Source: Clostridia bacterium
GTDB lineage: Bacteria > Bacillota > Clostridia > Oscillospirales > Acutalibacteraceae
Direction of reading: 5' to 3'
DNA: 64,000 nucleotides
Assembly (NCBI GenBank): GCA_017439545.1
Contig: JAFSIW010000023.1
Span: forward strand, 1 to 64,000
Shown: piece by piece, positions 52,785 through 61,318 of the stretch
Layout of the letters: the number at the start of each line of letters is the position of its first letter
Position numbering within the stretch: position 1 is the first letter of the stretch
The notes under the pieces: generated by a model
What the model saw: the letters and a program-made list of their open reading frames with translations, nothing else
Told to the model about the DNA's origin: nothing
Database searches by the model: none
Translations under genes and position numbers: made by a program

Positions 52785-53396
52785 GTGAGACCAACCTACG
52801 TTGCTCCTAAAATTGATCCCAACCAAAATAACTTTTTTGATTATGCTCCCAAAGCCTATATTAATCATTGTCCTTGGTGGAAAACCCATCCCACCGCGCC
52901 GGTGGCGTATGGGCAGGTGTGCTATACCGATGAAGCGCTTTACGTACGGTTGACCTGCTTGGAAAGCGATCCCACCGTGACCTATTATCAGCCTAACGAT
53001 ATGGTGTGTAAGGACAGTTGTCTGGAGTTTTTCATCAACCCCACGCCGGGCAAGGATAATTTCAGCAATTTCGAATGTAACGCCGCAGGCACTTTGTTGG
53101 TGGGGCGGTACTGCGAGGGGGATTTTGAACTCATTGACCCTGCCACTCGTCCCGATTTTCAGGTGAAAGCCAAACGGGAAGCCGATTTTTGGCAGGTAGA
53201 ATACGTGATTCCTGCCGCTTTTTTAGAAAAACTGTTCCCCGATTTTTGCTATGCCGACGGCACTGCGATGGAAGTGAACTTTTATAAATGCGGCGACGAA
53301 ACGCCCAACCCTCATTACAGCTGTTGGAGCGTCATCCGCAGTAAAGAGATCAGTTTTTTCCATTCCGAGGATTTCGGAACGCTGATTCGGATATAG
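52785..53396 (+). CDS. CBM9-like carbohydrate-binding protein
   Basis: 203 residues from GTG at 52785, with AGGTGG upstream. A beta sandwich with the CBM9 pattern is visible: AYGQVCYTDEALYVRLTCLE, DSCLEFFINP, FSNFECNAAGTLL and WQVEYVIPAAFL. There is no signal peptide, so it appears cytoplasmic, which is unusual for a binding module. A small GTGCC/GGCAC hairpin lies in the 67-base gap before it. Last gene of the cluster. Confidence 0.75.
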   Translation: MRPTYVAPKIDPNQNNFFDYAPKAYINHCPWWKTHPTAPVAYGQVCYTDEALYVRLTCLESDPTVTYYQPNDMVCKDSCLEFFINPTPGKDNFSNFECNAAGTLLVGRYCEGDFELIDPATRPDFQVKAKREADFWQVEYVIPAAFLEKLFPDFCYADGTAMEVNFYKCGDETPNPHYSCWSVIRSKEISFFHSEDFGTLIRI

Positions 53397-53404
53397 ACCC
53401 AACG

Positions 53405-53445
53405 AAACACCGCTTCGTCTGAACGTACGGAGCGGTGTTTTGAAA
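53405..53445 (+). terminator. Terminator closing the catabolic cluster
   Basis: AAACACCGCT (53405-53414) pairs with AGCGGTGTTT (53431-53440), with additional inner pairs. Confidence 0.75.
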
Positions 53446-53495
53446 AAAAGGAAAACCCTGTCGAAAAGTTTTTTCAATAAAATGCAAAATAGGGG

Positions 53496-53524
53496 TTGAT
53501 TTTTAAACCGAGTTCGTGTATAAT
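53496..53524 (+). promoter_or_regulatory. tRNA promoter
   Basis: TTGATT (53496-53501), 17 bases, TATAAT (53519-53524). Confidence 0.8.
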
Positions 53525-53549
53525 AACCCTTGCGTTAAAAAGTAAATAT

Positions 53550-53626
<77 letters not shown>

Positions 53627-53634
53627 AAAAAATT

Positions 53635-53663
53635 CCTCGGATTTGTTCCGAGGATATTTTTTT
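53635..53663 (+). terminator. tRNA terminator
   Basis: CCTCGGA (53635-53641) pairs with TCCGAGG (53647-53653), followed by a T-tract. Confidence 0.85.
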
Positions 53664-53837
53664 ACCTCTTCACTTTTCACTAAATCCGTCCGAGAAGATT
53701 TTTGAAAGGGAACGGTTTCGGGGTTTTTTCGTGCCATTTTTCAAGGTAAAATTTAAAAGATATCATTTCCCCAAAACGACTTTTGGGGAGAAATTGAACT
53801 GAATTCAATAGATTTCAAGGGCAGATTTTGCGTTTTA

Positions 53838-53901
53838 TGTAAAGTTTGCTTGACATTTAATCGAATCTATGTTATATTTGTTTTGTAAAGTGAGCTTTAC
53901 A
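53838..53901 (+). promoter_or_regulatory. Promoter and TGTAAAG operator of the XRE/membrane pair
   Basis: TTGACA (53850-53855), 17 bases, TATATT (53873-53878). A perfect palindrome TGTAAAG-TGAG-CTTTACA (53884-53901) covers the start site and a half-site TGTAAAG (53838-53844) precedes the -35. This fits autorepression by the small XRE protein. Confidence 0.75.
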
Positions 53902-53930
53902 TCCTAAATATCTTTTTAGGGGGTATTTTT

Positions 53931-54128
53931 TTGAAAAACAAAATAGAAGCTATTCGTAAGGAAAAGGGGATTCTCCAAGAAGAGTTTGCCAAAGCTATGG
54001 GCGTATCTCGACAAACAATCAGTTCTTTGGAGAACGGACGCTACAACCCGTCCATTCTTTTAGCCCATAAAATTGCAACATTTTTTGGAATGACCATTGA
54101 AGAAGTTTTCATTTTTGAGGAGGAGTAA
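53931..54128 (+). CDS. Small XRE-family repressor (YozG-like)
   Basis: 65 residues, TTG start with TAGGGGG upstream. The helix-turn-helix (EEFAKAMGVSRQTISSLENGRYNPS) is near-consensus, and nothing follows it. Such proteins usually repress themselves and an adjacent membrane protein. It ends two bases before the next gene. Confidence 0.88.
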   Translation: MKNKIEAIRKEKGILQEEFAKAMGVSRQTISSLENGRYNPSILLAHKIATFFGMTIEEVFIFEEE

Positions 54129-54129
54129 C

Positions 54130-54528
54130 ATGAAGAAAAAAGATATTGTTTTTGGTGTGATATGGCTTTTGCTTGGTCTTGTTTTGACCGTTCTGTGCTG
54201 TTTGGAAACGTTAGACGAATTTTGGAGCGGTATGGGCTCTGCTTTGATGGTCGTTGGTATTGTGCGTCTGCTCCGCAGTTACCGTTTGAGCAGGAGTGAG
54301 ACTTACCGTGAACAAAGAGAGGTTGCCGAAACGGATGAACGCTTACACTTCATCCGCAACAAAGCCTGGGCGTGGGCGGGTTACCTGTTTATTATCATCT
54401 GCGCCCTGAGCACTATCGTGTTTAAACTTTTGAACCAAGATTTGCTGTGTATGGCTTCGGGTGGCGCCGTATGTTTGATGCTCGTGCTGTTTTGGGTATC
54501 GTTCTTTATTTTGAAGAAAAAGTATTAA
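54130..54528 (+). CDS. Four-helix membrane protein partner of the XRE repressor
   Basis: 132 residues with two N-terminal helices (about 6-25 and 35-48), a charged loop containing ETDERLHFIRNKA, and two more helices to the end (about 74-128). The loop motif is typical of the DUF2178-like partners of small XRE proteins. ATG at 54130 follows GGAGG. Function unknown. Confidence 0.78.
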   Translation: MKKKDIVFGVIWLLLGLVLTVLCCLETLDEFWSGMGSALMVVGIVRLLRSYRLSRSETYREQREVAETDERLHFIRNKAWAWAGYLFIIICALSTIVFKLLNQDLLCMASGGAVCLMLVLFWVSFFILKKKY

Positions 54529-55041
54529 AGCCATTGCGAAAGGATGAATATCTAAATCGGTGCAACGAGCCAAAGCCCCAAGGACGACAAGTTCTTGGGG
54601 CTTACTTCTTACCTATTCCCTCTTCACTCTTACCTCAAACGTCCTTGGGGCTTTGGAAGTAATAAGTAAGAAGTAAGAGGGAATAAGTGTTTTGCAAGGC
54701 TTTGCCTTTCTCTTTTTGTTTTATAGTGGTGTAATGAAACAAAGGAAGGCGGTATTGTTATGGCGGATCGTCCGTTAATTAAAAAACGAAAGAATTTGCT
54801 TTGCAGATAATAAAAGGTTGCAATTATGTGAAACAAACGAAAATGCATAGAGGAACGACACGGTACTTGAAGTGTCCGAAACGCCATAAACGCACTTGGT
54901 GTAAAAAGGTATTGAAGAAATCAATTCTAATTTGCCGGTTAAAAGGGTTTATCAATCTACCTGATAAAATGAACGGCACCCCAAAAGGGTTTAGCTTTTG
55001 GGGTGCTGTTCCTATATGAATGCCTTTATAAGAATATCTCG
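54529..55041. repeat. Gene-poor region with competing inverted repeats
   Basis: CCAAAGCCCCAAGGACG (54570-54586) is a perfect 17-base inverted repeat of 54640-54656, but CCCCAAG inside the left arm can instead pair locally with CTTGGGG at 54595-54601. A second pair of related TAC-TTC-TTAC stretches (54601-54635 and 54662-54690) flanks the right arm. At 54976-55006 a perfect 12-base terminator stem GCACCCCAAAAG/CTTTTGGGGTGC lies before the minus-strand gene. A 16-codon reading frame near 54760 is probably a remnant. Confidence 0.7.
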
Positions 55042-56400
55042 TTACAGCGAAAGCTGAATCTCTGCAACATTGATACCGGGATCGTCCAGCACTTGTTCTA
55101 ATACGTTCAGATAGTAGGTATGGAACTTGCTGACATCCTCTTCACCGGTGATCTTAGTCTGCACGTCGTAAGCCATATCAATCTCTTTGGTCTTGGCGTT
55201 CAAAACCTGAATGACATAGGCGGGAAGAGCGCAATTGCCATTGGTATACAAATTAAACTCCACACCCTCGGGCATATCAACGGGGATGAGGGAGTAGGCA
55301 ATGGAATAGTAGATCATAAGAGGAGAAGAACGGTAGATGTTGTGCATTAAGGCCTCAAAATCTCTGTCTTTAAACTTGACGTGTCTGTAAAGACCGGTCT
55401 GCGCAATCGAAAACGCCTTCAGATTCTCCTCAAAGGAAAGGGTGTAATCAATCTTGGTATAACAGGCGGCGCTTTGCACCTTAGGGCCTGCACAGCGTTT
55501 TTCCTGCGCATAATTGCGGCAATTATAAAGACCGATGGGCATCATGTTCTCAAGGTTTCCGTTTAGCTTTGCCAAGGTAAGAGAGCTTGCGTAGAACAGT
55601 AGATTGGCAGGGGAGCATCCGGCGTTCTGACAATAGGTCAACACCTTTTCTACCAAATCCTTGTCCAGCTTGTGACGGTAGGTCTGTGTGTTGTTATGGA
55701 CAAGGAAAATAGGCATACCCCGACGGTTCTTTTTGAGTTGCTTTTGCCAAATGGGATTATTGGGGCCGTGAATACCGGCATAGAAAGGCTCGGGATTATT
55801 GGTGAGTAGATTGGTGAAGTACTCCAAATGCTTTTCCGCCGAATTGCCTTTGGCGTTTTTTTCGATATCCTTTTTGATGATCTCCTCAAAACTTTCAGGG
55901 GCGGGGGGCAATGGTTCGCCCTTCTTCAGAGCGTGATACACGTTTATCAGATCCATGTACAAAACGTTGATTCCGTAAAGGTCAGCAACCAGATGACATA
56001 TCTTGAAAAACACCATGTAACGATTGTCATAGGTGTGAATAAAATAAGGTTCAATAACAACGCCGTGCATATAGTCAATAGGTTTTCTTCTAACCTTATC
56101 GATAAAGGCGTCTTGCTGTTCTTTGGTTGCAAAGGACAAAACAGGCACCTTCTTGCTATTCTTTCCGGAATCACCAAAGCACTGCAGCAGTTCTCCCCTC
56201 TTTTTAAAGAACCTGATTCTGAGGCAGTCATTTCGTTCAACCAGAAGCTTGAATGCCTGATCCATAACCTCAAAATCCACTTCCTCATCCATAACGATAG
56301 AGGAAAGGATGTTGATCACTCGTTTATATAAACTGTACTTGCATTGCATGTATGCCACGTCTTGCGAGAAACTTAAATTGTAACAAGATTGATCCGTCAT
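55042..56400 (-). CDS. Stand-alone condensation-domain protein (NRPS-type)
   Basis: 452 residues, the size of one chloramphenicol-acetyltransferase-like condensation domain. The HHxxxDG signature is altered to CHLVADL (C135, H136, D140): the catalytic second histidine and the Asp remain, the first His and the Gly do not. No adenylation, carrier or thioesterase domain lies nearby. Possible roles are acyl or peptidyl transfer, or a non-catalytic relic. Lower codon bias than its neighbours hints at acquisition. GGAG precedes the ATG. Confidence 0.75.
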   Translation of the reverse strand: MTDQSCYNLSFSQDVAYMQCKYSLYKRVINILSSIVMDEEVDFEVMDQAFKLLVERNDCLRIRFFKKRGELLQCFGDSGKNSKKVPVLSFATKEQQDAFIDKVRRKPIDYMHGVVIEPYFIHTYDNRYMVFFKICHLVADLYGINVLYMDLINVYHALKKGEPLPPAPESFEEIIKKDIEKNAKGNSAEKHLEYFTNLLTNNPEPFYAGIHGPNNPIWQKQLKKNRRGMPIFLVHNNTQTYRHKLDKDLVEKVLTYCQNAGCSPANLLFYASSLTLAKLNGNLENMMPIGLYNCRNYAQEKRCAGPKVQSAACYTKIDYTLSFEENLKAFSIAQTGLYRHVKFKDRDFEALMHNIYRSSPLMIYYSIAYSLIPVDMPEGVEFNLYTNGNCALPAYVIQVLNAKTKEIDMAYDVQTKITGEEDVSKFHTYYLNVLEQVLDDPGINVAEIQLSL

Positions 56401-56664
56401 GTTTCATTACGCTCCTGTAAGTTAATATGGTTTTCCGTAATATTTAATTATTTTACCACACTTTTACGGCAAAAGAAAGCATTTTTTGACTTTTTCTTAA
56501 TAATATTATTCTTTATTGACAAAATGATGTCTGCAGCGTGGCATAAGAATGGGGGTTTTACTTTTTCGCTTTATTCTCTGCGAATCACGGAAAAATTTTT
56601 CATCAAATTTCTTGACAAAGTCAATACTTCGTGATACGATGTATTACATGAAAGGAGGCATCCT
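56401..56664. promoter_or_regulatory. Promoter region of the PadR operon
   Basis: TTGACA (56612-56617), 17 bases, TACGAT (56635-56640). AATAC (56623-56627) and GTATT (56641-56645) form an inverted repeat around the -10, and ATGT-ATT-ACAT follows, consistent with PadR sites. The remaining bases are AT-rich without further features. Confidence 0.6.
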
Positions 56665-56985
56665 ATGGATATTCAGTTAAAACGAGGCCTTTTAGATGTA
56701 TGCGTGTTGGCTGCGATCAAAAACGAAGATTCCTACGGTTATCAGATCATCAAGGATATGAATCCGTACATTGAACTTTCCGAATCCACCTTATATACCA
56801 TTTTGAAACGCTTGGAAATTGCAAATATGCTGACTGTCCGCACGGCAGAGCACGGCGGCAGACTTCGGAAGTATTATCACATCACGGACGAGGGGCGCAA
56901 ACGCATTGAGGATTTCAAGGATGATTGGAAAGAAATCGTATCAATATATCGCTTCATAACCAAGGAGGAGATCGGCAATGAGTAA
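56665..56985 (+). CDS. PadR-family transcriptional regulator
   Basis: 106 residues. Winged helix of PadR type (GLLDVCVLAAIKNEDSYGYQIIKDM, STLYTILKRLE, GGRLRKYYHITDEGR). The gene overlaps the next by eight bases. PadR proteins commonly control a DUF1700/DUF4097 membrane-stress module such as this one. Confidence 0.93.
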   Translation: MDIQLKRGLLDVCVLAAIKNEDSYGYQIIKDMNPYIELSESTLYTILKRLEIANMLTVRTAEHGGRLRKYYHITDEGRKRIEDFKDDWKEIVSIYRFITKEEIGNE

Positions 56986-57580
56986 ACAAGAGTTTCTTGT
57001 GCAATTACGCAAAGGTTTATCAGGCTTACCCCAAGAGGATATTGAGGAACGTTTGACATTTTACAGTGAAATGATCGACGACCGAATGGAAGAAGGGTTT
57101 ACCGAGGAAGAAGCGGTTGCGGCAGTGGGGTCTGCCCAAGAGATCGTGGCACAGGTAGTAGCGGAAATTCCTTTTGCGAAAATCGCAAAGGAAAGAATAA
57201 AATCGAAAAGGCGGTTGCGTGTGGGTGAAATCGTCCTTTTGGCGCTCGGCTCGCCCATATGGCTTTCTTTGGGCATTGCCGTATTTGCTGTAATTCTCTC
57301 GCTTACCATATCCTTGTGGGCTGTAATTATTTCTTTGTGGGCAGTATTTGCTTCCTTTGCCGCCTGTTCTATTGGCGGCGTGGCAGCATGTGCCGTGTTT
57401 GCCGTGAGCGGGAAGGGCGCTTCGGGCGTGGCGATATTGGCCGCAGGTCTGGTTTGCGCGGGATTGTCTGTCTTTTCGTTTTACGGATGCAAGGCAGCAA
57501 CAAAGGGTACTTTGATACTCACAAAGAAAATGGTAATAGGGACAAAGAATTGCTTTATCAAAAAGGGGGCGGCGGAATGA
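56978..57580 (+). CDS. DUF1700 membrane protein
   Basis: 200 residues. The first 70 residues carry the DUF1700 pattern (LRKGLSGLPQEDIEERLTFYSEMIDDRMEEG), followed by about four membrane helices. It is the conserved middle partner of the PadR-DUF1700-DUF4097 module. ATGA overlap with the next gene. Confidence 0.9.
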   Translation: MSKQEFLVQLRKGLSGLPQEDIEERLTFYSEMIDDRMEEGFTEEEAVAAVGSAQEIVAQVVAEIPFAKIAKERIKSKRRLRVGEIVLLALGSPIWLSLGIAVFAVILSLTISLWAVIISLWAVFASFAACSIGGVAACAVFAVSGKGASGVAILAAGLVCAGLSVFSFYGCKAATKGTLILTKKMVIGTKNCFIKKGAAE

Positions 57581-58542
57581 GAACGAAAACCAAGGTATGG
57601 CTGCTTGTTGCAACCGCTCTTGTGCTGGTCGGCGGAATCCTTTTTGCAGGAGTTATGACGACCCTTGGGTGGGATTTTACAAAATTATCAACGGCTCAAT
57701 ACGAAACCAATTATTATGAGATTGCTGAAAATTATAAAAACATCCGGATTGCAACCGATACGGCTCATATTGTGTTTGTGCCTGCCGAAAATGACAAAAG
57801 TTCGGTTGTATGTTTTGAACAGAAAAACAGCAAGCATTTGGTTACGGTAAAGGAAGGCACGCTTGTAATTGAGGTTGTAGATGTGAGAGAGTGGTTTGAG
57901 CATATCGGGATAAACTTCGGCATGCCGAAAATAACAGTATCCATTCCTCAGGCGGAATACGGCACGCTTTCGGTAACATCCGGTACAGGCGATGTGAAAA
58001 TCCCAAAAGAATTCAAATTCGAAAGTATGGACATTTGGGAAAGTACAGGTGATGTAACGAACAGCGCTTCTGCTTCGCAAGCCATAAAAATAAAAACAAG
58101 TACGGGAAATATCCGCATTGAAAATGTATCCGCGGGTTCTCTTGACCTTTCTGTTTCAACGGGTGGGGTCACGGTTTCAAACGTAGTCTGCCAAGACGAT
58201 GTGAAAATCAATGTTTCCACCGGAAAGACGAACTTGACCGAGATGGATTGTATGAGTGTCATATCAAGCGGAACCACAGGAGATATATCTTTAAAAAATG
58301 TGATGGCTGCAGAAAAATTCTCGATTAAGAGAAGCACAGGAGATGTGCGGTTTGACTGTTCAGATGCCGCTCACATATCTGTGCAAACAGATACGGGTGA
58401 TGTTACGGGTAGCTTGCTTACCGAAAAAATATTTATTACGCAAACCGAAACGGGCGATGTGGAGGCTCCTCCGTCAACAACCGGCGGCAGGTGCGAGATC
58501 ACCACCGATACGGGAGATGTTTCCATTACCTTGTGTTCGTGA
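57577..58542 (+). CDS. DUF4097 envelope protein with beta-helix repeats
   Basis: 321 residues. One N-terminal membrane anchor (about 7-28) precedes an extracytoplasmic right-handed beta-helix made of STGDV-type repeats (SGTGDV, ESTGDV, TSTGNI, VSTGGV, TTGDI, RSTGDV, TDTGDV, TETGDV, TDTGDV). The family occurs with envelope-stress systems. A long in-frame upstream extension was rejected because it overlaps DUF1700. Confidence 0.9.
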   Translation: MRTKTKVWLLVATALVLVGGILFAGVMTTLGWDFTKLSTAQYETNYYEIAENYKNIRIATDTAHIVFVPAENDKSSVVCFEQKNSKHLVTVKEGTLVIEVVDVREWFEHIGINFGMPKITVSIPQAEYGTLSVTSGTGDVKIPKEFKFESMDIWESTGDVTNSASASQAIKIKTSTGNIRIENVSAGSLDLSVSTGGVTVSNVVCQDDVKINVSTGKTNLTEMDCMSVISSGTTGDISLKNVMAAEKFSIKRSTGDVRFDCSDAAHISVQTDTGDVTGSLLTEKIFITQTETGDVEAPPSTTGGRCEITTDTGDVSITLCS

Positions 58543-58607
58543 TAAGAGGGTTGCATTTATGGGCTCGGTGTGGTATGATGATGTCAAATGAAGCAGGAGG
58601 AATCGCT

Positions 58608-58811
58608 ATGAAAACGGTTGTGAAAGTATTTGTTATTATTGGTATGATTGTCGGATTTTGGTATATTTTGCCCTTGATTTTCGGCACCAAAATACTCCGC
58701 AAACTCAACAATAATATTCCGCTGACAGCGGGTGACAAGGTTTGCACCATTTTATTTGTCAGCATCATCGCCGGCATTTTGGCCTTTTGTATGCCTGCCA
58801 ATCAACAATAA
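58608..58811 (+). CDS. Small two-helix membrane protein
   Basis: 67 residues. Membrane helices at about 5-24 and 44-62. ATG at 58608 follows AGGAGGAA. It sits 65 bases after the DUF4097 gene and may belong to the same unit. Function unknown. Confidence 0.65.
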   Translation: MKTVVKVFVIIGMIVGFWYILPLIFGTKILRKLNNNIPLTAGDKVCTILFVSIIAGILAFCMPANQQ

Positions 58812-58900
58812 TGGGAGAAAATCGAAAAGAGGTTTCCGATTGGCAGGGAGCCTTGAGATCGGTGACGATCTGTATATAAATATCAAAGGAGGAATTGGAT

Positions 58901-59254
58901 ATGGCATTTAAGCGAGCTCTCTGGCGCAGTGGTTTGATCTATGAGCAAACCTGCCACCAATGCAAAAGCACCATTCGGTATATGGATAATAAGTTGGATT
59001 TCCGCCCCTGGTATGCGGATGGATTTATTTACTGTCCCAAATGCCGCACGCCCTTGCGACACAACGAAGCCTATGCCGTAGTGGGTGCCGACGGCAATCC
59101 TCTGCCCACCGTTACGGCGGCGCCTGCCCCTGCACCGACTCCTGCACCCGCACCTGCTCCTGTAACGAAAAAGGCCTTTTGCCCCGGTTGCGGCAATCCC
59201 TTTGGCGAAACCGACCGTTTCTGCCCTCAATGCGGGAGGAAACGGGATGAATAA
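58901..59254 (+). CDS. Protein with two zinc ribbons
   Basis: 117 residues. The N-terminal ribbon has C20, C23 and CPKC further on, a Pro/Ala linker (about 69-89) follows, and the C-terminal ribbon is CPGCGNPFGETDRFCPQCG. ATG at 58901 follows AAAGGAGG. It overlaps the next membrane-protein gene by eight bases, so the two act together or are a split version of the zinc-ribbon membrane proteins elsewhere in the window. Confidence 0.75.
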   Translation: MAFKRALWRSGLIYEQTCHQCKSTIRYMDNKLDFRPWYADGFIYCPKCRTPLRHNEAYAVVGADGNPLPTVTAAPAPAPTPAPAPAPVTKKAFCPGCGNPFGETDRFCPQCGRKRDE

Positions 59255-59825
59255 TGGGAATCAAACCAAGCGGAACAACAATTTTGCGTTTGCGGGCTAT
59301 ATCATCGGACTGGTTGGCTTGCTGAGCTGTTGGGTTCCCCGTGCGGGACTTGTTTTTTGTCTGGTATCCGGCGGATTCTTAACGGTAGCGTGGATCTTGC
59401 GAAAAGGTCGTCGCCAAGGCTTTTTGTTGGTAGGCACCGTGGTGGTTGCCGTTGCTTTGGTGCTTTCGGTGGTCAGTACCGCCAAGGCGCTTGTAAAAGA
59501 GTGGGAGGAAATGACTGCCCCTATGTCGGCGAAAACCGCCTATGAGGAGATCTGTCACGAAGCCGACTTTGCCTCCTATTCGGATAATACGGGCGGCTTG
59601 ACGGTGGACACCAATCCCACCGACACCCCCGACGGAGAGCTGACCGAATCCTACGAGATCATCCGCCTGCTGAACGAGGAATACGAGGTGCCGCAGGAAG
59701 CGCGGGATCAAATGAAAGCCGCCACCAAAGACGGCGGCTGGCAATCCTACGAAAACAAGCACGTGATCGTGATGTGGAATTATCTGCCGTCACGAGGGAT
59801 GGAGATCGTCTATTACTCGAAATAA
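59247..59825 (+). CDS. Membrane protein paired with the zinc-ribbon gene
   Basis: 192 residues. Three N-terminal membrane helices (about 12-85) are followed by an acidic extracytoplasmic domain ending in HVIVMWNYLPSRGMEIVYYSK. ATG at 59247 overlaps the upstream stop. No known family recognised. Confidence 0.7.
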   Translation: MNNGNQTKRNNNFAFAGYIIGLVGLLSCWVPRAGLVFCLVSGGFLTVAWILRKGRRQGFLLVGTVVVAVALVLSVVSTAKALVKEWEEMTAPMSAKTAYEEICHEADFASYSDNTGGLTVDTNPTDTPDGELTESYEIIRLLNEEYEVPQEARDQMKAATKDGGWQSYENKHVIVMWNYLPSRGMEIVYYSK

Positions 59826-59829
59826 TGAA

Positions 59830-59860
59830 AACCCGACTCATTGAGTCGGGTTTCTTTTAT
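59830..59860. terminator. Bidirectional terminator
   Basis: AAACCCGACTC (59830-59840) pairs perfectly with GAGTCGGGTTT (59844-59854), loop ATT, with T-rich and A-rich flanks between convergent genes. Confidence 0.9.
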
Positions 59861-60285
59861 GCCTTGGTAAGATAGGCTTCGTAAAAATGCTTCATAATGT
59901 CCTGTCGGGTTACAATGCCGATGAACGAGCCTAAATCGTCCACCACCGGCACAAAGTTTTGGGAGATGGCCTTGTCCATCAATTGTTCCACGGTGGCGGC
60001 AATGCTCACCGGCTCATACCGCCCGGCAAAGGGAAGGTCCCGCAGCAGCATATCCTCCGCATCCCGAATATCCACTTGCTGTAAGGGCTCGCCGCCCTCG
60101 CCCCGTACCAGATACCATAAAAAGTCCCCTTCGGCCACGGTGCCCACGTAACGCCCCTCCCTGGTGATCACGGGAATGGCGGTATAGCCGTGGTGCTTCA
60201 TCTTTTCCAAAGCCTGCCGCAGGGTGTAGTCACTATATAAATACGCAACCTGTTGCTTGGGCTTTAACAGACGGGCAACGTTCAT
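59857..60285 (-). CDS. CBS-domain pair protein
   Basis: 142 residues, two CBS motifs (GYTAIPVITREGRYVGTVAEGDF and NFVPVVDDLGSFIGIVTRQDI) and no other domain. Similar single-CBS-pair proteins (YkuL/CbpB) bind cyclic di-AMP. ATG at 60285 with AGGAGG upstream; the frame extends further without support. Ligand binding is inferred. Confidence 0.85.
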   Translation of the reverse strand: MNVARLLKPKQQVAYLYSDYTLRQALEKMKHHGYTAIPVITREGRYVGTVAEGDFLWYLVRGEGGEPLQQVDIRDAEDMLLRDLPFAGRYEPVSIAATVEQLMDKAISQNFVPVVDDLGSFIGIVTRQDIMKHFYEAYLTKA

Positions 60286-60408
60286 AAAAACTCCTCCTTT
60301 TGGGAATGCTTTGTCCCAATGTTTGATTGTATTGTAATCCCCTTGTGTGAACAAACTATGAACCAACAAAAAAGGATGTGAAAAGCCCATTTATTTGCAA
60401 AAAAAGCG

Positions 60409-60477
60409 TTGACAAAAACGGATGAAATGATTATAATTAACACGAGAATGTGAATTTTTAACAAAAACGAACATTCT
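60409..60477 (+). promoter_or_regulatory. Promoter and inverted repeat before the second DeoR gene
   Basis: TTGACA (60409-60414), 17 bases, TATAAT (60432-60437). AGAATGT (60445-60451) and ACATTCT (60471-60477) form an inverted repeat over the start region, probably the autoregulatory site. Confidence 0.7.
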
Positions 60478-60501
60478 GATTTCGGAGGGGAGGAAACCTT
60501 T

Positions 60502-61263
60502 GTGAGTTTTAACCGTCGGGAAAAAATTCTGGATATGCTTAGAGAACAAGACGTTCTTATGTTAAAAGATCTGGAAAAATTGTTCCCACAGGTCTCCAGT
60601 ATGACCTTGCGTCGTGACCTTGAATTTTTTGAAAATATCGGAGAAGCCATCCGCATCCGCGGCGGCGCCCGTCACATCAAGTCGCTGAGTGTGCAGGAGG
60701 ATCTGTATGCCCTGCGTGCTATCAAAAACCCTGCCGCCAAAGAGCGGATCGCCCGTTTGGCTGAGGGCTACGTAGAAACCGGTCGTTCCATTTATTTGGA
60801 CTCCGGCTCTACCGCTATGTGCCTTGCCCGTACCCTGAAGGACATTAACCTGTCCATTCTGACCGGCGCACCCAACGTGGCAATGGAGATTTCTAAGCGC
60901 TATAAGATCAGCGTGACCATGATCGGCGGTCTGATCAATCGCAATACTCTGTCCGCTTCGGGAGCCCACTCTTTGCAGTTTATTCAAAATCTCAATTTTG
61001 ATATGGCATTTTTGGTGGCTTCGGCCTTTTCACCCGACACCGGCTTTACCTGCGGCAATGCGGATGAATGCGAGTTAAAGCGTGCCATCGCCGCCAAGGC
61101 TCGTCGCACCATTTTAATGGTAGACAGCTCTAAATTCGGCAAATCCATGCCCCATACCTTTGCCACGTTGGACGATGTTGACGTGCTCATTACCGAGACC
61201 CGTCCCGATGACGCCATTATGAAGCTGGCAAAGCAAAGCAACACCACGGTAATATTTGAATAA
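60502..61263 (+). CDS. DeoR-family transcriptional regulator
   Basis: 253 residues, GTG start with GGGGAGG upstream. DeoR helix-turn-helix (1-57) and effector domain (RSIYLDSGSTAMCLA, LTGAPNVAME, FLVASAFSPDTGF, LMVDSSKFGK). It precedes the E2-E3 genes by 55 bases with no separate promoter, so it may regulate dehydrogenase expression, an unusual target for this family. Confidence 0.88.
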   Translation: MSFNRREKILDMLREQDVLMLKDLEKLFPQVSSMTLRRDLEFFENIGEAIRIRGGARHIKSLSVQEDLYALRAIKNPAAKERIARLAEGYVETGRSIYLDSGSTAMCLARTLKDINLSILTGAPNVAMEISKRYKISVTMIGGLINRNTLSASGAHSLQFIQNLNFDMAFLVASAFSPDTGFTCGNADECELKRAIAAKARRTILMVDSSKFGKSMPHTFATLDDVDVLITETRPDDAIMKLAKQSNTTVIFE

Positions 61264-61318
61264 GTTTTTTATTCATTGTTATATTTCATCAATCGATTAT
61301 TTTTAGGAGGAATTGATT

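Noticed and set aside
54760..54810. Sixteen-codon frame MADRPLIKKRKNLLCR
   Set aside because: Too short, no ribosome site of normal spacing; at most a gene remnant.
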